Counted from the stretch's first letter, positions 26,401 to 35,534 are shown. The stretch: DNA of 64,000 nucleotides from Streptococcus sp. LYSM12 (GCF_004569635.1 NZ_SPOZ01000001.1:118393-182392), one strand, 5' to 3'. Notes: generated from the letters alone by a model not told the origin. A program made the numbers and translations.

Positions 26401-27127
26401 GGCATATGATATTGGTTATGGAGGTTTGGATCATATTCTGGCAAGTGGAGCAGATGTGAACATCCTTGTCTTAGATAATGAGATATACTCTAACACAGGC
26501 GGGCATGTCTCAAAAGCTACTCCGACATCCGCTATTGCCCGATTTTCATCTTCTGGTAACCGTAGTACTAAAAAAGATTTGGGTAGAATGGCTATGACCT
26601 ACGGTAATGTCTATGTAGCACAAGTGGCAAGTGGAGCCAATCCAATTCAAGTCATCAAGGCTTTTGAAGAGGCAGAAAATTATCCCGGTCCCTCCCTCGT
26701 TATTGCCTATGTTCCTTGTATCGCCCATGGTCTAGAATATGGCATGAAAAGAACATTAGAGGAAGCAAAAGAAGCGGTTGAATCAGGTTATTGGTCTCTC
26801 TATCGTTACAATCCTCAACTGGAAAAACAGGGGAAAAATCCAATGGTGCTTGATTTTAAACGTCCAAAATTTGATCAGATGCTGGATTTTATGCTCAAAC
26901 AAGAACGGTTTTCTTCCTTAATATATGTCAATCCACTTGAGGCTGATAAACTCTTTCAGCAAACAATTCGTCATGCTAGACACCGCTTTAAAAACTATGC
27001 AATTCTATCTGAAGACTATGAAAATTTTCTCAAAAATGAACAGAAAATACGAGACGAACAAAGGATTTCTTCCAGAGATTCTCGTTTAGATTCTCTTCAT
27101 CACATTCTTGAAACCTTGAATTTTTAA
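23489..27127 (+). CDS. nifJ: Pyruvate:ferredoxin (flavodoxin) oxidoreductase
   Basis: The 1212-residue single-chain PFOR oxidises pyruvate to acetyl-CoA and CO2 and passes low-potential electrons to ferredoxin or flavodoxin. Visible parts are the N-terminal pyruvate/TPP domain (MDGNTAAAYVAYAFSE, YPITPSS), a ferredoxin domain with C691/694/697/701 and C745/748/751/755, the proximal cluster C816/C819 with C844, and the TPP/Mg motif GGDGWAYDIGYGGLD. The ATG at 23489 is preferred over an in-frame TTG six bases upstream because of spacing from AGGTAGG. Most streptococci rely on pyruvate formate-lyase and pyruvate dehydrogenase, so this gene is unusual. Its placement 0.9 kb after the cut operon suggests it feeds CutD; that is inference. 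Confidence 0.95.
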   Translation: MSHQEIMDGNTAAAYVAYAFSEIASIYPITPSSRMGECVDCWQAENRQNIFGTPLTIVEMQSEAGVAGFVHGSLKTGALTTTFTSSQGLLLMLPNMYKIAGELLPTVFHVATRSVSTNALSIFGDHSDVMAVRQSGFAILVESTVQEVMDLAIVAHVASLETSVPFISCFDGFLTSHEMQKIQVVEYEEMKGLINQEALEVFRSRAMNPNHPTASGTNQGPDLHFQQREAVNRHYDILPYVVKKYMKEINRLRGTDYDLVTYYGHAAATELVVAMGSVVSTIRQTVDYLNLNGRKVGLIQIHLYRPFPIENFLEKIPKTVEAIAVLDRTKEPGAVGEPLFMDVQSALYESKHRPKIIGGRYGIGSKDTSPDQIVAIYDELQQPRAKKHFTVGIDDEVTNLSLPTLPILDLTSTATFQAKFWGLSGDGSISVTKSMISIIGNQTPKQIQAYFYYDSRKQNGVTVSHLRVSDERIQSSYFVQHTDFIGVTSQIYLRQIDVLKGLKRGGIFLLNTTWSKEELSKRLPAHIKKFLADYDIQFYIINAYKIAHEVGLIQKFSICMQVAFFQLTHFLPLEEALKWIQEEAMKTCAKKSEKILEQNLRAIALSISALERVEVPKEWQACEVVEKKRLIPSSSYAGTIQRPLNRLEGQSVSVGQLVKHGMVAGDIPLGTAPQEKRSLALEVPQWDASYCVQCSRCSFVCPHAAIRPFLVEEDELNRAPEGYRVRDFKGKDGLMYRIQVSVENCTGCELCVNACPAKGRALKMMAASIENEEILKQEAINWAFSMTLRAKENPAKPGTIAYTQFEQPLLEFSGACSGCGETPYVKLLTQLFGDRMMIANATGCSSIWGAMAPTTPYSTNKCGQGPAWSNSLLEDNAEFGYGMMVASMLRRKFLIPLAQEAMSVASPELSALLQDWIVHINEGRGTRARSAKLINLLEVELSDKNPLLQALYEQKDLFVKPSQWIVGGDGWAYDIGYGGLDHILASGADVNILVLDNEIYSNTGGHVSKATPTSAIARFSSSGNRSTKKDLGRMAMTYGNVYVAQVASGANPIQVIKAFEEAENYPGPSLVIAYVPCIAHGLEYGMKRTLEEAKEAVESGYWSLYRYNPQLEKQGKNPMVLDFKRPKFDQMLDFMLKQERFSSLIYVNPLEADKLFQQTIRHARHRFKNYAILSEDYENFLKNEQKIRDEQRISSRDSRLDSLHHILETLNF

Positions 27128-27370
27128 GAAGATACGGTGGATATACTCAGCTACTGTTTTTCGACAATCCCTCAGATACCTTACGCCTAGTCTTTCAGTT
27201 TTTGGGCAACAGGAAGATTGTAATGATAGTAGAATTATTCACACAATATATATGTTGTAGAAAAAAGCCACGTTTTACTCTGTGTAGAAAGGGAGGGCTA
27301 CTGATGTGATTGCCGGGTCGGACTATCCATTCATCATCGTACTATCCCTACTTCCTTGATAAAGATTATA

Positions 27371-27410
27371 ATACCATAGTAAGGAGAGTAAGCTTACTAT
27401 GGTATTTTTT
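27371..27410 (+). terminator. Strong hairpin terminator downstream of PFOR
   Basis: Perfect 13-bp arms ATACCATAGTAAG/CTTACTATGGTAT around nine bases, followed by TTTTTTT. It lies 240 bp past the PFOR stop. Confidence 0.85.
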
Positions 27411-27495
27411 TAGCTTATAGGGTAGAATAGAAGTACCATAAATACTAGAAAAATAATACTTCAATCTCTTTCAAAATGTTAAAAAGTTGAATGAC

Positions 27496-27546
27496 AACTG
27501 ATAAGGTCAGCTATTCGACAAAGCCTAATAGCTGACCTTATCAGTT
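27496..27546. repeat. Perfect 20-bp inverted repeat
   Basis: AACTGATAAGGTCAGCTATT and its exact complement flank an 11-base loop. No T run follows on the plus strand. It could be a minus-strand terminator or a remnant of a mobile element end. Confidence 0.8.
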
Positions 27547-27649
27547 ACAAAATCTAGTATGATTTGTGTTTTTATTATCAGCCACCTCAGTGACAACTGT
27601 GGCACTTTGAACTTCCAAATACCCTAAATTGAGGCATCTATTTGGATTT

Positions 27650-27754
27650 TATAGTCATTCGTTTATCTTTTATTACTTCGTTCACTCGCTTTGCCGTACT
27701 CTAGTACAGCCTGCAGCTCCTTGACTAGTACTAAAAGTAGACTAAAAGACTATA
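27650..27754 (-). repeat. Dispersed inverted-repeat element, copy 6 (105 bp)
   Basis: Complete copy: TATAGTCATTCGTTTA at one end and TAGACTAAAAGACTATA at the other, reverse orientation, 60 bp upstream of rbgA. Confidence 0.88.
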
Positions 27755-27814
27755 TACGAAAGAAAAAGCAGGTTTGTATAACTACAAACCACAGCATGAA
27801 AGGATGTATTCACC

Positions 27815-28666
27815 ATGGCTACTATTCAATGGTTCCCAGGGCACATGTCAAAAGCAAGACGGCAGGTGCAGGAAAATCTGAAATTTGTTGATTTTGTGAC
27901 GATCTTGGTTGACGCACGCTTGCCCTTATCCAGTCAAAACCCTATGCTCACAAAGATTGTGGGCGATAAACCCAAATTACTCATTCTAAATAAGGCTGAT
28001 TTAGCGGATCCTGTAGCGACTAAGAATTGGCGGACTTATTTTGAAGCCCAGGGCATTTTGACTTTGATAGTTAATTCAAAGGAACAAGCCACTGTCAAAA
28101 AAGTAACAGAAGCAGCTAAAAAACTGATGCAGGAGAAAATGGATCGTCAGAAAGAACGAGGCATTCAGATTGAAACCTTGCGTACCATGATTATTGGGAT
28201 TCCTAATGCTGGAAAATCAACCCTAATGAATCGCTTGGCGGGTAAGAAAATTGCAGTCGTTGGAAATAGACCGGGTGTTACCAAAGGGCAACAATGGCTC
28301 AAATCTAACAAAGACTTAGAAATTCTTGATACACCAGGAATTTTATGGCCTAAATTTGAAGATGAAGAAGTGGGACTCAAGCTGGCTCTAACAGGTGCAA
28401 TCAAGGATAATCTCCTACCTATGGATGAGGTGACGATTTTCGGCTTGAACTATTTTAAAACTCATTACCCAGAAGCCTTAAAAGAGCGTTTTAAGCAGAT
28501 GAATCTGGAAGATGAAGCACCTGAAATCATTATGGATATGACTAAAAAACTTGGTTTTCGTGAGGATTATGACCGTTTCTATACCCTATTTGTCAAAGAA
28601 GTGCGGGACGGCAAGCTAGGTCTTTATACCTTGGATACAGTTGAGGACTCAAATGGCAACAATTAG
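27815..28666 (+). CDS. rbgA: Ribosome biogenesis GTPase A
   Basis: The 283-residue circularly permuted GTPase matures the 50S subunit. The permuted motif order is visible: G4 NKADL at residues 59-63, then G1 GIPNAGKST at 128-136, then G3 DTPG at 172-175. GIPNVGKST is the usual G1; here V is A. The C-terminal helical RNA-binding region ends with a short acidic tail. AAAGGATG lies upstream of the ATG. The 3' end overlaps rnhB by 14 bp, a common streptococcal pairing. Confidence 0.95.
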   Translation: MATIQWFPGHMSKARRQVQENLKFVDFVTILVDARLPLSSQNPMLTKIVGDKPKLLILNKADLADPVATKNWRTYFEAQGILTLIVNSKEQATVKKVTEAAKKLMQEKMDRQKERGIQIETLRTMIIGIPNAGKSTLMNRLAGKKIAVVGNRPGVTKGQQWLKSNKDLEILDTPGILWPKFEDEEVGLKLALTGAIKDNLLPMDEVTIFGLNYFKTHYPEALKERFKQMNLEDEAPEIIMDMTKKLGFREDYDRFYTLFVKEVRDGKLGLYTLDTVEDSNGNN

Positions 28667-29426
28667 AGCAATCAAGGAGCTGCTAACGACTATTACAGAT
28701 AGGACGGACCCTCGTTTAGAGGAGTTGGCTGGGGATAGACGAGTAGGAGTACACACATTAGTCCAGAAAAAAATCAAAGATTTGCAAGCCGAAGAAGCAG
28801 AAGACACACGGCTAGAGCAAATGCTGGTCTATGAAAGAGCTTTGTATACAGAAAGAATTGAGTTGATTGCAGGAATTGATGAAGTTGGACGCGGTCCCTT
28901 GGCAGGACCAGTGGTGGCAGCTGCGGTCATTTTGCCAAAAGGTTGTAAAATCCGCTATTTGAATGATTCCAAGAAAATTCCAAAGTCCAAACATCAAGCT
29001 ATTTATCAAGAAATCAAGGAGCGAGCAATTACTGTAGGAATCGGCATCAAGGATAGCCAGGTGATTGACGAAGTCAATATCTATGAGGCGACCAAACTTG
29101 CTATGCTAGAAGCCTTGGCTCACCTATCAAAAACGCCGCAACATTTGCTGGTTGATGCTATGACCCTAGATACACCTATTGCCCAGACCTCTATTATTAA
29201 AGGCGATGCCACCAGTCTTTCTATTGCTGCTGCAAGCATTGTAGCAAAGGTCACTCGGGATCAAATGATGACAGACTTTGATAAGCTTTATCCTGGCTAT
29301 GATTTTGCTCAGAATGCAGGCTATGGGACAGCTAAGCACTTGGAGGGCTTACAGAAAAAGGGAATCACACCGATTCATAGAAAGACCTTTGAGCCAATCA
29401 AGTCAATGTTGTTGGAAAGGAATTAA
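28653..29426 (+). CDS. rnhB: Ribonuclease HII
   Basis: The 257-residue enzyme cleaves RNA in RNA-DNA hybrids, including single misincorporated ribonucleotides. The active-site segment [15 protein letters not shown] holds D76 and E77, with a later aspartate in LLVDAMT. An N-terminal extension of about 70 residues before the catalytic core is typical for Gram-positive RnhB. The ATG at 28653 is chosen (TGAGGA upstream); an in-frame TTG four codons earlier is possible. It overlaps rbgA and is followed five bases later by the acetyltransferase gene, forming an operon. Confidence 0.95.
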   Translation: MATIRAIKELLTTITDRTDPRLEELAGDRRVGVHTLVQKKIKDLQAEEAEDTRLEQMLVYERALYTERIELIAGIDEVGRGPLAGPVVAAAVILPKGCKIRYLNDSKKIPKSKHQAIYQEIKERAITVGIGIKDSQVIDEVNIYEATKLAMLEALAHLSKTPQHLLVDAMTLDTPIAQTSIIKGDATSLSIAAASIVAKVTRDQMMTDFDKLYPGYDFAQNAGYGTAKHLEGLQKKGITPIHRKTFEPIKSMLLERN

Positions 29427-29431
29427 AAAGA

Positions 29432-29977
29432 ATGACCGAACGCGAAAAAATGTTGGCAGGCGACTTCTACGATGCTAGCGACCCAGAATTAATGCAATTA
29501 CGCAAGCTAGCTCGTCAATACCGCATGGAGTTCAATCAAGAATTAGATAGAGCAAAACGCACTCAACTGCTCAAATCATGGTTCGGTAGCACGGGTGAAT
29601 GGATTCATATAGAGCCAAATTTTGCCTGTGACTATGGCTGCAATATCCATGTGGGTGAAAATTTCTATGCCAATTTTAATTGTACCTTTTTAGATGTATG
29701 CCCGATTACAATCGGTGACAATGCGATGTTAGGCCCTAATGTGCAGCTGCTAACCCCACTTCACCCTCTTGAAGCGAGCCAACGAGTGGCAGGACTGGAA
29801 TATGGTAAGCCAATCACGATTGGACATCATTTCTGGGCTGGTGGAGGAGTAACCATTCTTCCCGGAGTTTCCTTAGGAGATAATGTGGTCGTTGGAGCTG
29901 GGTCTGTCGTGACGAAGTCATTCGGTGACAATGTCCTTTTGGCAGGAAATCCTGCACGAGTTATCAAAAAAATATAA
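29432..29977 (+). CDS. Maltose/galactoside O-acetyltransferase family protein
   Basis: The 181 residues start with the family mark [19 protein letters not shown] and continue as a left-handed beta-helix of hexapeptide repeats ([65 protein letters not shown]). These trimeric enzymes transfer acetyl from acetyl-CoA to sugars such as maltose or glucose, perhaps as detoxification. The catalytic histidine is expected in LTPLHPL. The gene is translationally close to rnhB. The exact sugar is unknown. Confidence 0.92.
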   Translation: MTEREKMLAGDFYDASDPELMQLRKLARQYRMEFNQELDRAKRTQLLKSWFGSTGEWIHIEPNFACDYGCNIHVGENFYANFNCTFLDVCPITIGDNAMLGPNVQLLTPLHPLEASQRVAGLEYGKPITIGHHFWAGGGVTILPGVSLGDNVVVGAGSVVTKSFGDNVLLAGNPARVIKKI

Positions 29978-30001
29978 AACAAGGAAAAACGAAAAGAAGA
30001 A

Positions 30002-30970
30002 ATGAAGAATGCTACATACTATCTGGCGCTTGATATTGGAGGGACCTTTATCAAATACAGTCTTATGTCAGAAGATTTTCATCTATTGGAACAGGACAAG
30101 ACACCTACTCCCGCTACAATGGAGGAATTTTTAGCTTGCTTGGAAAATCTTGTAGAAACCTATCACGATCAGATTGTAGGTATAGCTATTTCTTGTCCAG
30201 GCACCATCAACCGCAAGACTGGCTTTGTTTACAAAGGAGGTTTGATTCCATACTTGATATCTTTTCCGCTTGCCCAATATCTTGAAAATCGCTTCACCTT
30301 GCCTGTCAGTGTGTTAAATGATGCCGATGCAGCAGCACTGGCAGAGGCTAGGTTAGGAAATTTAACAAATGTCCAATGCGGTGCTACTTTAGTACTAGGG
30401 ACTGGTGTCGGTTTAGCTCTTGTACGTAATGGAAATTTAGCTACTTTTACAGATTTAAGAGCGAGCAATCTCCTCTTAAATCCAATCGGACAGTCTTTAT
30501 TCGATAAAGGTACCAACAGTTTACAGGAAGTGGGAGCCATTCTTGACCTTCATTTACGAGGGATAAAGAGCCTTGTTGCCAACACAGGATCGGCTGTTCA
30601 GTTTGTCGAGCAAGCTAGTCAGCAGCTGCAGTTACCAGAAGCAGACGGAGTGATTGTTTTTAAGAACTTGCAAGAGGAAAACAATCCAGATTTATCAGAC
30701 TTATTTGACGACTATTGCCAGGAAATTGCCTACTTAATGGTAAACATGACGAGTTTCGTCAAATTAGACAAGATTGTCATTGGCGGTGGTATTAGCCAGC
30801 AAGACTTGTTGATCGACCGCATTCGAAACAGTTATCAAGAGATCCTAACAACAGAAAGAATTGCAAATCATTTACCAGCACCAGTAGAGATTCAGGCCTG
30901 TCACTTCCACAATCAAGCTAATCTAATTGGTGCTCTATGCTTTTACATTGAGAAATACAAAACCTCTTGA
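30002..30970 (+). CDS. ROK-family sugar kinase-like protein
   Basis: The 322-residue ROK protein has LDIGGTFIKYSLM (phosphate loop), CPGTINRKTGFVYKGG, LNDADAAALAEARLG with the catalytic aspartate, and LVLGTGVGLALVRNG. The zinc motif CxCGxxGC found in many ROK kinases is absent, placing it in the zinc-free subgroup common in Firmicutes. It may phosphorylate glucose, N-acetylmannosamine or a related hexose. It lies 24 bp after the acetyltransferase, and both act on sugars. There is no DNA-binding domain, so it is not a NagC-type repressor. Confidence 0.85.
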   Translation: MKNATYYLALDIGGTFIKYSLMSEDFHLLEQDKTPTPATMEEFLACLENLVETYHDQIVGIAISCPGTINRKTGFVYKGGLIPYLISFPLAQYLENRFTLPVSVLNDADAAALAEARLGNLTNVQCGATLVLGTGVGLALVRNGNLATFTDLRASNLLLNPIGQSLFDKGTNSLQEVGAILDLHLRGIKSLVANTGSAVQFVEQASQQLQLPEADGVIVFKNLQEENNPDLSDLFDDYCQEIAYLMVNMTSFVKLDKIVIGGGISQQDLLIDRIRNSYQEILTTERIANHLPAPVEIQACHFHNQANLIGALCFYIEKYKTS

Positions 30971-31068
30971 CCTGCTACCTGCACTGTTCCCAATCGTTAG
31001 CGTTTGTGTCTAACTTCTGGGCAGTACAGATAGTAGGATTTTTAAAATCAGATGGATACCTCAGTAGA

Positions 31069-31180
31069 TATAGTCATTTAGTTTCTATTTTTTACTACTT
31101 CGTTAACTCGTCTTGCTGTACTCCAGTACTACCTGCGACTCGTTGCCTAGTAAGTACTAAAAATAAACAAAACGGCTATA
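31069..31180 (-). repeat. Dispersed inverted-repeat element, copy 7 (112 bp)
   Basis: Reverse orientation, complete ends (TATAGTCATTTAG and ACGGCTATA); a small duplication in AGTAAGTACT accounts for the extra length. Confidence 0.85.
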
Positions 31181-31289
31181 ATACAGCAAAAGACTTGGTA
31201 TGGCTTGCTGTGAAATCAAGGTTCTTCGAAATGAACTAGTATAACAGATAGTATCATAGAACTATTTTCTAGTAAAAATTAGTTTTTTT

Positions 31290-31297
31290 TACGAATA
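31290..31297 (+). promoter_or_regulatory. SigX (ComX) cin-box of dprA
   Basis: TACGAATA, preceded by a T run, is an exact match to the streptococcal competence sigma-factor element, 20 bp upstream of the dprA start codon. It predicts late-competence induction. Confidence 0.75.
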
Positions 31298-31317
31298 GAT
31301 TCAGTAGAGGTAAAAAA

Positions 31318-32160
31318 ATGAATAACTTTGCACTGTTTAAATTAAAAAAAGCTGGTTTAACCAATCGTCAAATCTATAAAGTATTGCTCCATGAAGAAAA
31401 AGTGGGGAAGTCCCTATCCATTAAAGCCATCGCCCTAGTGTCTAACTGCTCCAATCCCACCTTATTCATCGAACACTATCAGCAGCTGGATAACAGGGCT
31501 TGTCGAAAGGAGTTTAATTGCTATTCTTCTTTTTCAATCTTGGACGCATGCTATCCTATTGAACTGAAGCAAATATATAATCCTCCTGTCTTGCTTTTTT
31601 ATCAAGGAAATCTTGAATTGTTAAACAAGCCTAAGCTTGGCTTTGTGGGAGCGAGATCTGCTAGTACATCAGGTACTCGTTCTGTCCAAAAAATCATCAA
31701 AGAGCTTCAAAATCGTTTTGTGATTGTCAGCGGCTTAGCAAGAGGAATTGACACAGCAGCTCATATAGCCATCTTGAAAAATGGTGGTAAAACGATTGCC
31801 GTTACTGGAAGTGGACTGGATACAGCCTATCCCAAAGAAAATAGGAAATTACAAGCGTATATTGCCAAACATCATTTACTCTTATCAGAATATGGACCAA
31901 AAGAAAAGCCCCTCAAGTACCATTTTCCTGAGCGGAACCGAATTATAGCCGGTTTAGCGCAAGGGATTATCGTAGCAGAAGCTAAAATGCGTTCAGGTAG
32001 CTTGATTACCTGTGAATATGCCTTGAACGAGGGGCGTGATATTTTTGCTATTCCAGGGAGTATTACAGATGGAAAATCTGCAGGCTGTCATTTTTTAATT
32101 CAAGAGGGTGCAAAGTGTATCACGTCAGGTCTAGATGTCCTTTTAGAATATCAATTATAA
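31318..32160 (+). CDS. dprA: DNA-processing protein DprA
   Basis: The 280-residue protein protects incoming single-stranded DNA and loads RecA during transformation. An N-terminal helical region of about 100 residues precedes the Rossmann-like core: LGFVGARSASTSGTRSV, SGLARGIDTAAH, AYPKENRKL, FPERNRIIAGL and RSGSLITCEYALNEGRDIFAIPG. The length fits pneumococcal DprA (about 282), with no C-terminal winged helix. A short leader with a GTAGAGG site follows the cin-box. The window therefore comes from a potentially transformable strain. Confidence 0.95.
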   Translation: MNNFALFKLKKAGLTNRQIYKVLLHEEKVGKSLSIKAIALVSNCSNPTLFIEHYQQLDNRACRKEFNCYSSFSILDACYPIELKQIYNPPVLLFYQGNLELLNKPKLGFVGARSASTSGTRSVQKIIKELQNRFVIVSGLARGIDTAAHIAILKNGGKTIAVTGSGLDTAYPKENRKLQAYIAKHHLLLSEYGPKEKPLKYHFPERNRIIAGLAQGIIVAEAKMRSGSLITCEYALNEGRDIFAIPGSITDGKSAGCHFLIQEGAKCITSGLDVLLEYQL

Positions 32161-32198
32161 AACATGTATTCCTGTAGGAAAATAAGTGAAGAAAAATC

Positions 32199-32227
32199 TT
32201 GACACTTACCTAAAAATAGTATATTCT
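32199..32227 (+). promoter_or_regulatory. Sigma-A promoter of topA
   Basis: TTGACA (32199-32204), a spacer of exactly 17 bp and TATTCT (32222-32227). Confidence 0.75.
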
Positions 32228-32269
32228 TTTTGAAGCTATACTAGTTTAAAATATTGTAAAGGTAAGAAT

Positions 32270-34354
32270 ATGGGAACAACAAAGAAAAGAGTAACTCCCC
32301 CCAAAAATTTAGTCATCGTAGAGTCGCCAGCAAAAGCCAAAACGATTGAAAAATATTTAGGACGCAATTACAAGGTTGTTGCCTCAGTAGGACATATCCG
32401 TGATTTGAAAAAATCAAGCATGTCTATTGATTTTGACAATAATTATGAGCCTGAATATATCAATATCCGTGGAAAAGGTCCGCTCATCAATGACTTGAAA
32501 AAAGAAGCCAAAAAAGCTAAACAAGTTTTTCTCGCAAGTGACCCGGATCGCGAAGGAGAAGCAATTTCCTGGCATTTAGCTCATATTTTAGGTTTGGACG
32601 AAAAGGATAAAAACCGTGTTGTCTTTAATGAGATTACAAAGGAAGCGGTAAAAAATGCCTTTAAAGAACCACGAACCATTGACCATGATTTAGTAGATGC
32701 TCAACAAGCTCGCCGTGTTTTAGACCGTATTGTAGGATATTCAATTTCTCCTATCTTATGGAAAAAAATCAAAAAAGGCTTGTCTGCTGGTCGTGTACAA
32801 TCTGTAGCCCTCAAATTGATCATTGACCGTGAAAATGACATTAACAAGTTCAAACCAGAAGAATATTGGACCATTGACGCTACCTTTAAAAAAGGCACTA
32901 AGAAATTCCAAGCAAGTTTCTACGGTTTAGATGAAAAGAAATTAAAGCTTGAAAACAACGAGCAGGTCAAAGAAGTCTTAGCCCGAATTAAGAGTGATGA
33001 ATTCTTGGTTGATAAGGTAGAACGCAAAGAACGAAAGCGCAATGCCCCATTGCCATACACCACCTCAACCTTGCAGATGGATGCGGCTAACAAAATTAAT
33101 TTTCGAACCCGTAAGACCATGATGATTGCTCAGCAATTATACGAGGGAGTGAGCCGTGGAACAGGCGGTACACAGGGCTTGATTACCTATATGCGTACCG
33201 ATTCGACTCGGATTAGTCCAGTAGCTCAAGCACAGGCTGCAGACTTTATTACTGAACGTTTCGGAGCCAACTATTCAAAGCACGGCAGTAAAATCAAAAA
33301 TGCGTCTGGAGCACAAGATGCCCATGAGGCCATTCGTCCCTCTAATGTTCAATTAACTCCCGAGTCTATTGCGAAATATCTAGACAAGGATCAGTTACGA
33401 CTTTATACGTTGATTTGGAATCGCTTTGTAGCCAGCCAGATGACAGCAGCGATTTTTGACACAATGAGTGTACGTTTAGCACAAAATGGTGTGCTGTTTA
33501 CAGCCAATGGTAGCCAGATAAAATTTGACGGTTATATGGCTGTCTATAATGATGCAGATAAAAGCAAGATGTTGCCAGATATGGAAGTCGGAGATAAGGT
33601 ACAACGTATCTTGACGAAGCCCGAACAACATTTCACTCAACCTCCTGCTCGTTATTCAGAAGCGACCTTGATTAAGACCTTGGAAGAAAACGGCGTTGGT
33701 CGTCCGTCAACCTATGCTCCGACTATTGAAACCATTCAAAAGCGCTACTATGTGAAATTGGTTGCCAAACGCTTTGAGCCAACAGAACTAGGTGAAATTG
33801 TCAATAAATTGATAGTTGACTTCTTCCCAGATATTGTCAATGTGACCTTTACAGCTGAAATGGAGCAAAAATTGGATGATGTCGAGGTTGGAAAGGCTCA
33901 GTGGCAGAAGATTATTGATAGTTTCTATCAGCCGTTTAAGGTGGAATTAGCTAAAGCTGAAACTGAAATTGAAAAAATTCAAATCAAAGATGAACCGGCT
34001 GGATTTGATTGCGATGTCTGTGGCCATGAAATGGTGATTAAGTTAGGGCGTTTCGGTAAATTTTATGCTTGTAGTAATTTCCCTGATTGTCGCAACACCA
34101 AACAGATTACAAAAGAAATTGGGGTCACTTGTCCAAAATGTCATAAAGGACAGGTCATTGAACGCAAGAGCAAGCGCAATCGTATATTTTATGGTTGTGA
34201 TCGCTATCCAGAGTGTGAGTTCACCTCTTGGGACAAACCGATTGGTCGTGACTGTCCAAAATGTCAGCACTATCTAGTTGAAAAAAAAGTGCGGGGCGGA
34301 GGCAAGCAAGTCGTCTGTCCAAACGGTGATTATGAAGAAGAAAAGATTAAATAG
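32270..34354 (+). CDS. topA: DNA topoisomerase I
   Basis: The 694-residue type IA topoisomerase relaxes negative supercoils. The Toprim domain is at the N-terminus ([26 protein letters not shown]), the active-site tyrosine is in [10 protein letters not shown], and the gate domain HEAIRPS follows. The C-terminus has two good four-cysteine zinc ribbons (CDVC...CSNFPDC; CPKC...CDRYPEC) and a third degraded one (CPKC with only a later CPNG). AAAGGTAAG precedes the ATG. It has its own promoter, and in streptococci it regularly follows dprA. Confidence 0.97.
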   Translation: MGTTKKRVTPPKNLVIVESPAKAKTIEKYLGRNYKVVASVGHIRDLKKSSMSIDFDNNYEPEYINIRGKGPLINDLKKEAKKAKQVFLASDPDREGEAISWHLAHILGLDEKDKNRVVFNEITKEAVKNAFKEPRTIDHDLVDAQQARRVLDRIVGYSISPILWKKIKKGLSAGRVQSVALKLIIDRENDINKFKPEEYWTIDATFKKGTKKFQASFYGLDEKKLKLENNEQVKEVLARIKSDEFLVDKVERKERKRNAPLPYTTSTLQMDAANKINFRTRKTMMIAQQLYEGVSRGTGGTQGLITYMRTDSTRISPVAQAQAADFITERFGANYSKHGSKIKNASGAQDAHEAIRPSNVQLTPESIAKYLDKDQLRLYTLIWNRFVASQMTAAIFDTMSVRLAQNGVLFTANGSQIKFDGYMAVYNDADKSKMLPDMEVGDKVQRILTKPEQHFTQPPARYSEATLIKTLEENGVGRPSTYAPTIETIQKRYYVKLVAKRFEPTELGEIVNKLIVDFFPDIVNVTFTAEMEQKLDDVEVGKAQWQKIIDSFYQPFKVELAKAETEIEKIQIKDEPAGFDCDVCGHEMVIKLGRFGKFYACSNFPDCRNTKQITKEIGVTCPKCHKGQVIERKSKRNRIFYGCDRYPECEFTSWDKPIGRDCPKCQHYLVEKKVRGGGKQVVCPNGDYEEEKIK

Positions 34355-34401
34355 GGAAAATCACTAGACAATATCTCGTTCCCAGTGTCTAAGATTGGTT
34401 T

Positions 34402-34510
34402 TATAGTCTTTTCGTTTGCTTTTCGTACTAGGCAAGGAGCTGCAGGCTGTACTGGTAGAGTACGGCAAAGCGAGTGAGTGCAGTAATAGAAGATAAATGA
34501 AATGGCTATA
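34402..34510 (+). repeat. Dispersed inverted-repeat element, copy 8 (109 bp)
   Basis: Complete plus-orientation copy from TATAGTCTTTTCGTTTG to AAATGGCTATA, between topA and satD. Confidence 0.85.
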
Positions 34511-34563
34511 TCACTAGCTAGAGTCTATCTTCACAGCCTTGGACTTTCATCTTATTGAAAATT

Positions 34564-34612
34564 AAACACTGTAGTCCCAGATCGAAACCGATCACTTGTG
34601 ACTACAGTGTTT
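34564..34612. terminator. Terminator-like hairpin after topA
   Basis: AACACTGTAGTC and GACTACAGTGTT perfect arms around 25 bases (with an inner GATCG/CGATC stem), followed by a short TTTTAAT. Confidence 0.6.
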
Positions 34613-34754
34613 TAATATCTTCTGAGTCCATAGAGTACAGGCTCTCTATCAACCTCATATAGCTTAACTCGCAAGCACTCAAGTAAATCTTCAAACTACT
34701 CTTGCACCTTACAAATAAAAAACACTGCATCCCCCTCATCAGGATAATAGTATT

Positions 34755-34853
34755 TCCGTTATAATAGACCTTTAAAGAAAAGTCTTCTATAACGGACTTT
34801 TTTGATGCTTTCCCTTATAACAGACTTTTTTTGTTTCATCTGTTATAATAGGC
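34755..34853 (+). promoter_or_regulatory. Four-copy operator array upstream of satD
   Basis: Four copies of a 15-mer with consensus TCYGTTATARNRGRC: 34755-34769 direct, 34782-34796 inverted, 34812-34825 inverted and 34839-34853 direct. The last overlaps the probable -10 TATAAT (34844-34849). Neighbouring inverted copies can also pair into hairpins followed by T runs. The array suggests autoregulation by SatD or a similar regulator. Confidence 0.6.
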
Positions 34854-34869
34854 TTATGAGAGGTAGGCT

Positions 34870-35532
34870 ATGAATTATTTTGCTTTAATTGGAGATATTA
34901 TTGATTCCAAAAAAATCAATAATCGCTATCAAGTTCAAAAAACATTAGAATCCTGTTTAAAACAATTAAATGCTAACTATAGCAGTGTCGTTGTTTCCAA
35001 AATGTCCATCACACTAGGGGACGAATTTCAAGGATTGCTGAGCTTAGATGCCCCTTTATTTCAAATCATTGATTGTATCAATGTGGCTATGCAGCCATAT
35101 CAAATACGTTTTGGTCTTGGTTTAGGCACTATTCTGACAGATATCAATCCAGAACAAAGCATCGGTGCTGATGGACCAGCATATTGGTATGCCCGAAAAG
35201 CACTTCAGTATATTCACCAAAAGAATGATTATGGTACTACACAAATTGCGGTTCATTTTGAAGGTGGTCACAATGTAGAGGTCATCAACACCTTAATTGC
35301 GAGTGGCGAAGCTATTAAAGCTAGCTGGCGCGCCAGTCAAGAAATTATTTTACAGAAACTGTTAGAAAACGATATTTATCATGAAGCTTTTGACCAACAA
35401 GCATTGGCAAAAGAATTAGATTTAACGACAAGCAGTGCCTTGTCTAAACGCTTGAAATCTAGCAATATCAAGGTTTATCTGCGAACTCGAAACTGCGCAT
35501 TAAAGTTGCTTAAGTATGCAGGAGAGGAGTAA
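34870..35532 (+). CDS. satD: SatD-family protein with C-terminal helix-turn-helix
   Basis: The 220 residues start MNYFALIGDIIDSKKINNR, the SatD-family signature, followed by an alpha/beta domain (MSITLGDEFQGLL; RFGLGLGTI; GADGPAYWYARKAL). The last 55 residues (LAKELDLTTSSALSKRLKSS) look like a helix-turn-helix. The family was named in streptococcal acid-response work, but its biochemistry is not settled. GAGAGGTAGG precedes the ATG. The DNA-binding tail and the repeated operators upstream argue for an autoregulator. The DUF3307-type partner gene follows two bases after the stop. Confidence 0.82.
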   Translation: MNYFALIGDIIDSKKINNRYQVQKTLESCLKQLNANYSSVVVSKMSITLGDEFQGLLSLDAPLFQIIDCINVAMQPYQIRFGLGLGTILTDINPEQSIGADGPAYWYARKALQYIHQKNDYGTTQIAVHFEGGHNVEVINTLIASGEAIKASWRASQEIILQKLLENDIYHEAFDQQALAKELDLTTSSALSKRLKSSNIKVYLRTRNCALKLLKYAGEE

Positions 35533-35534
35533 AC

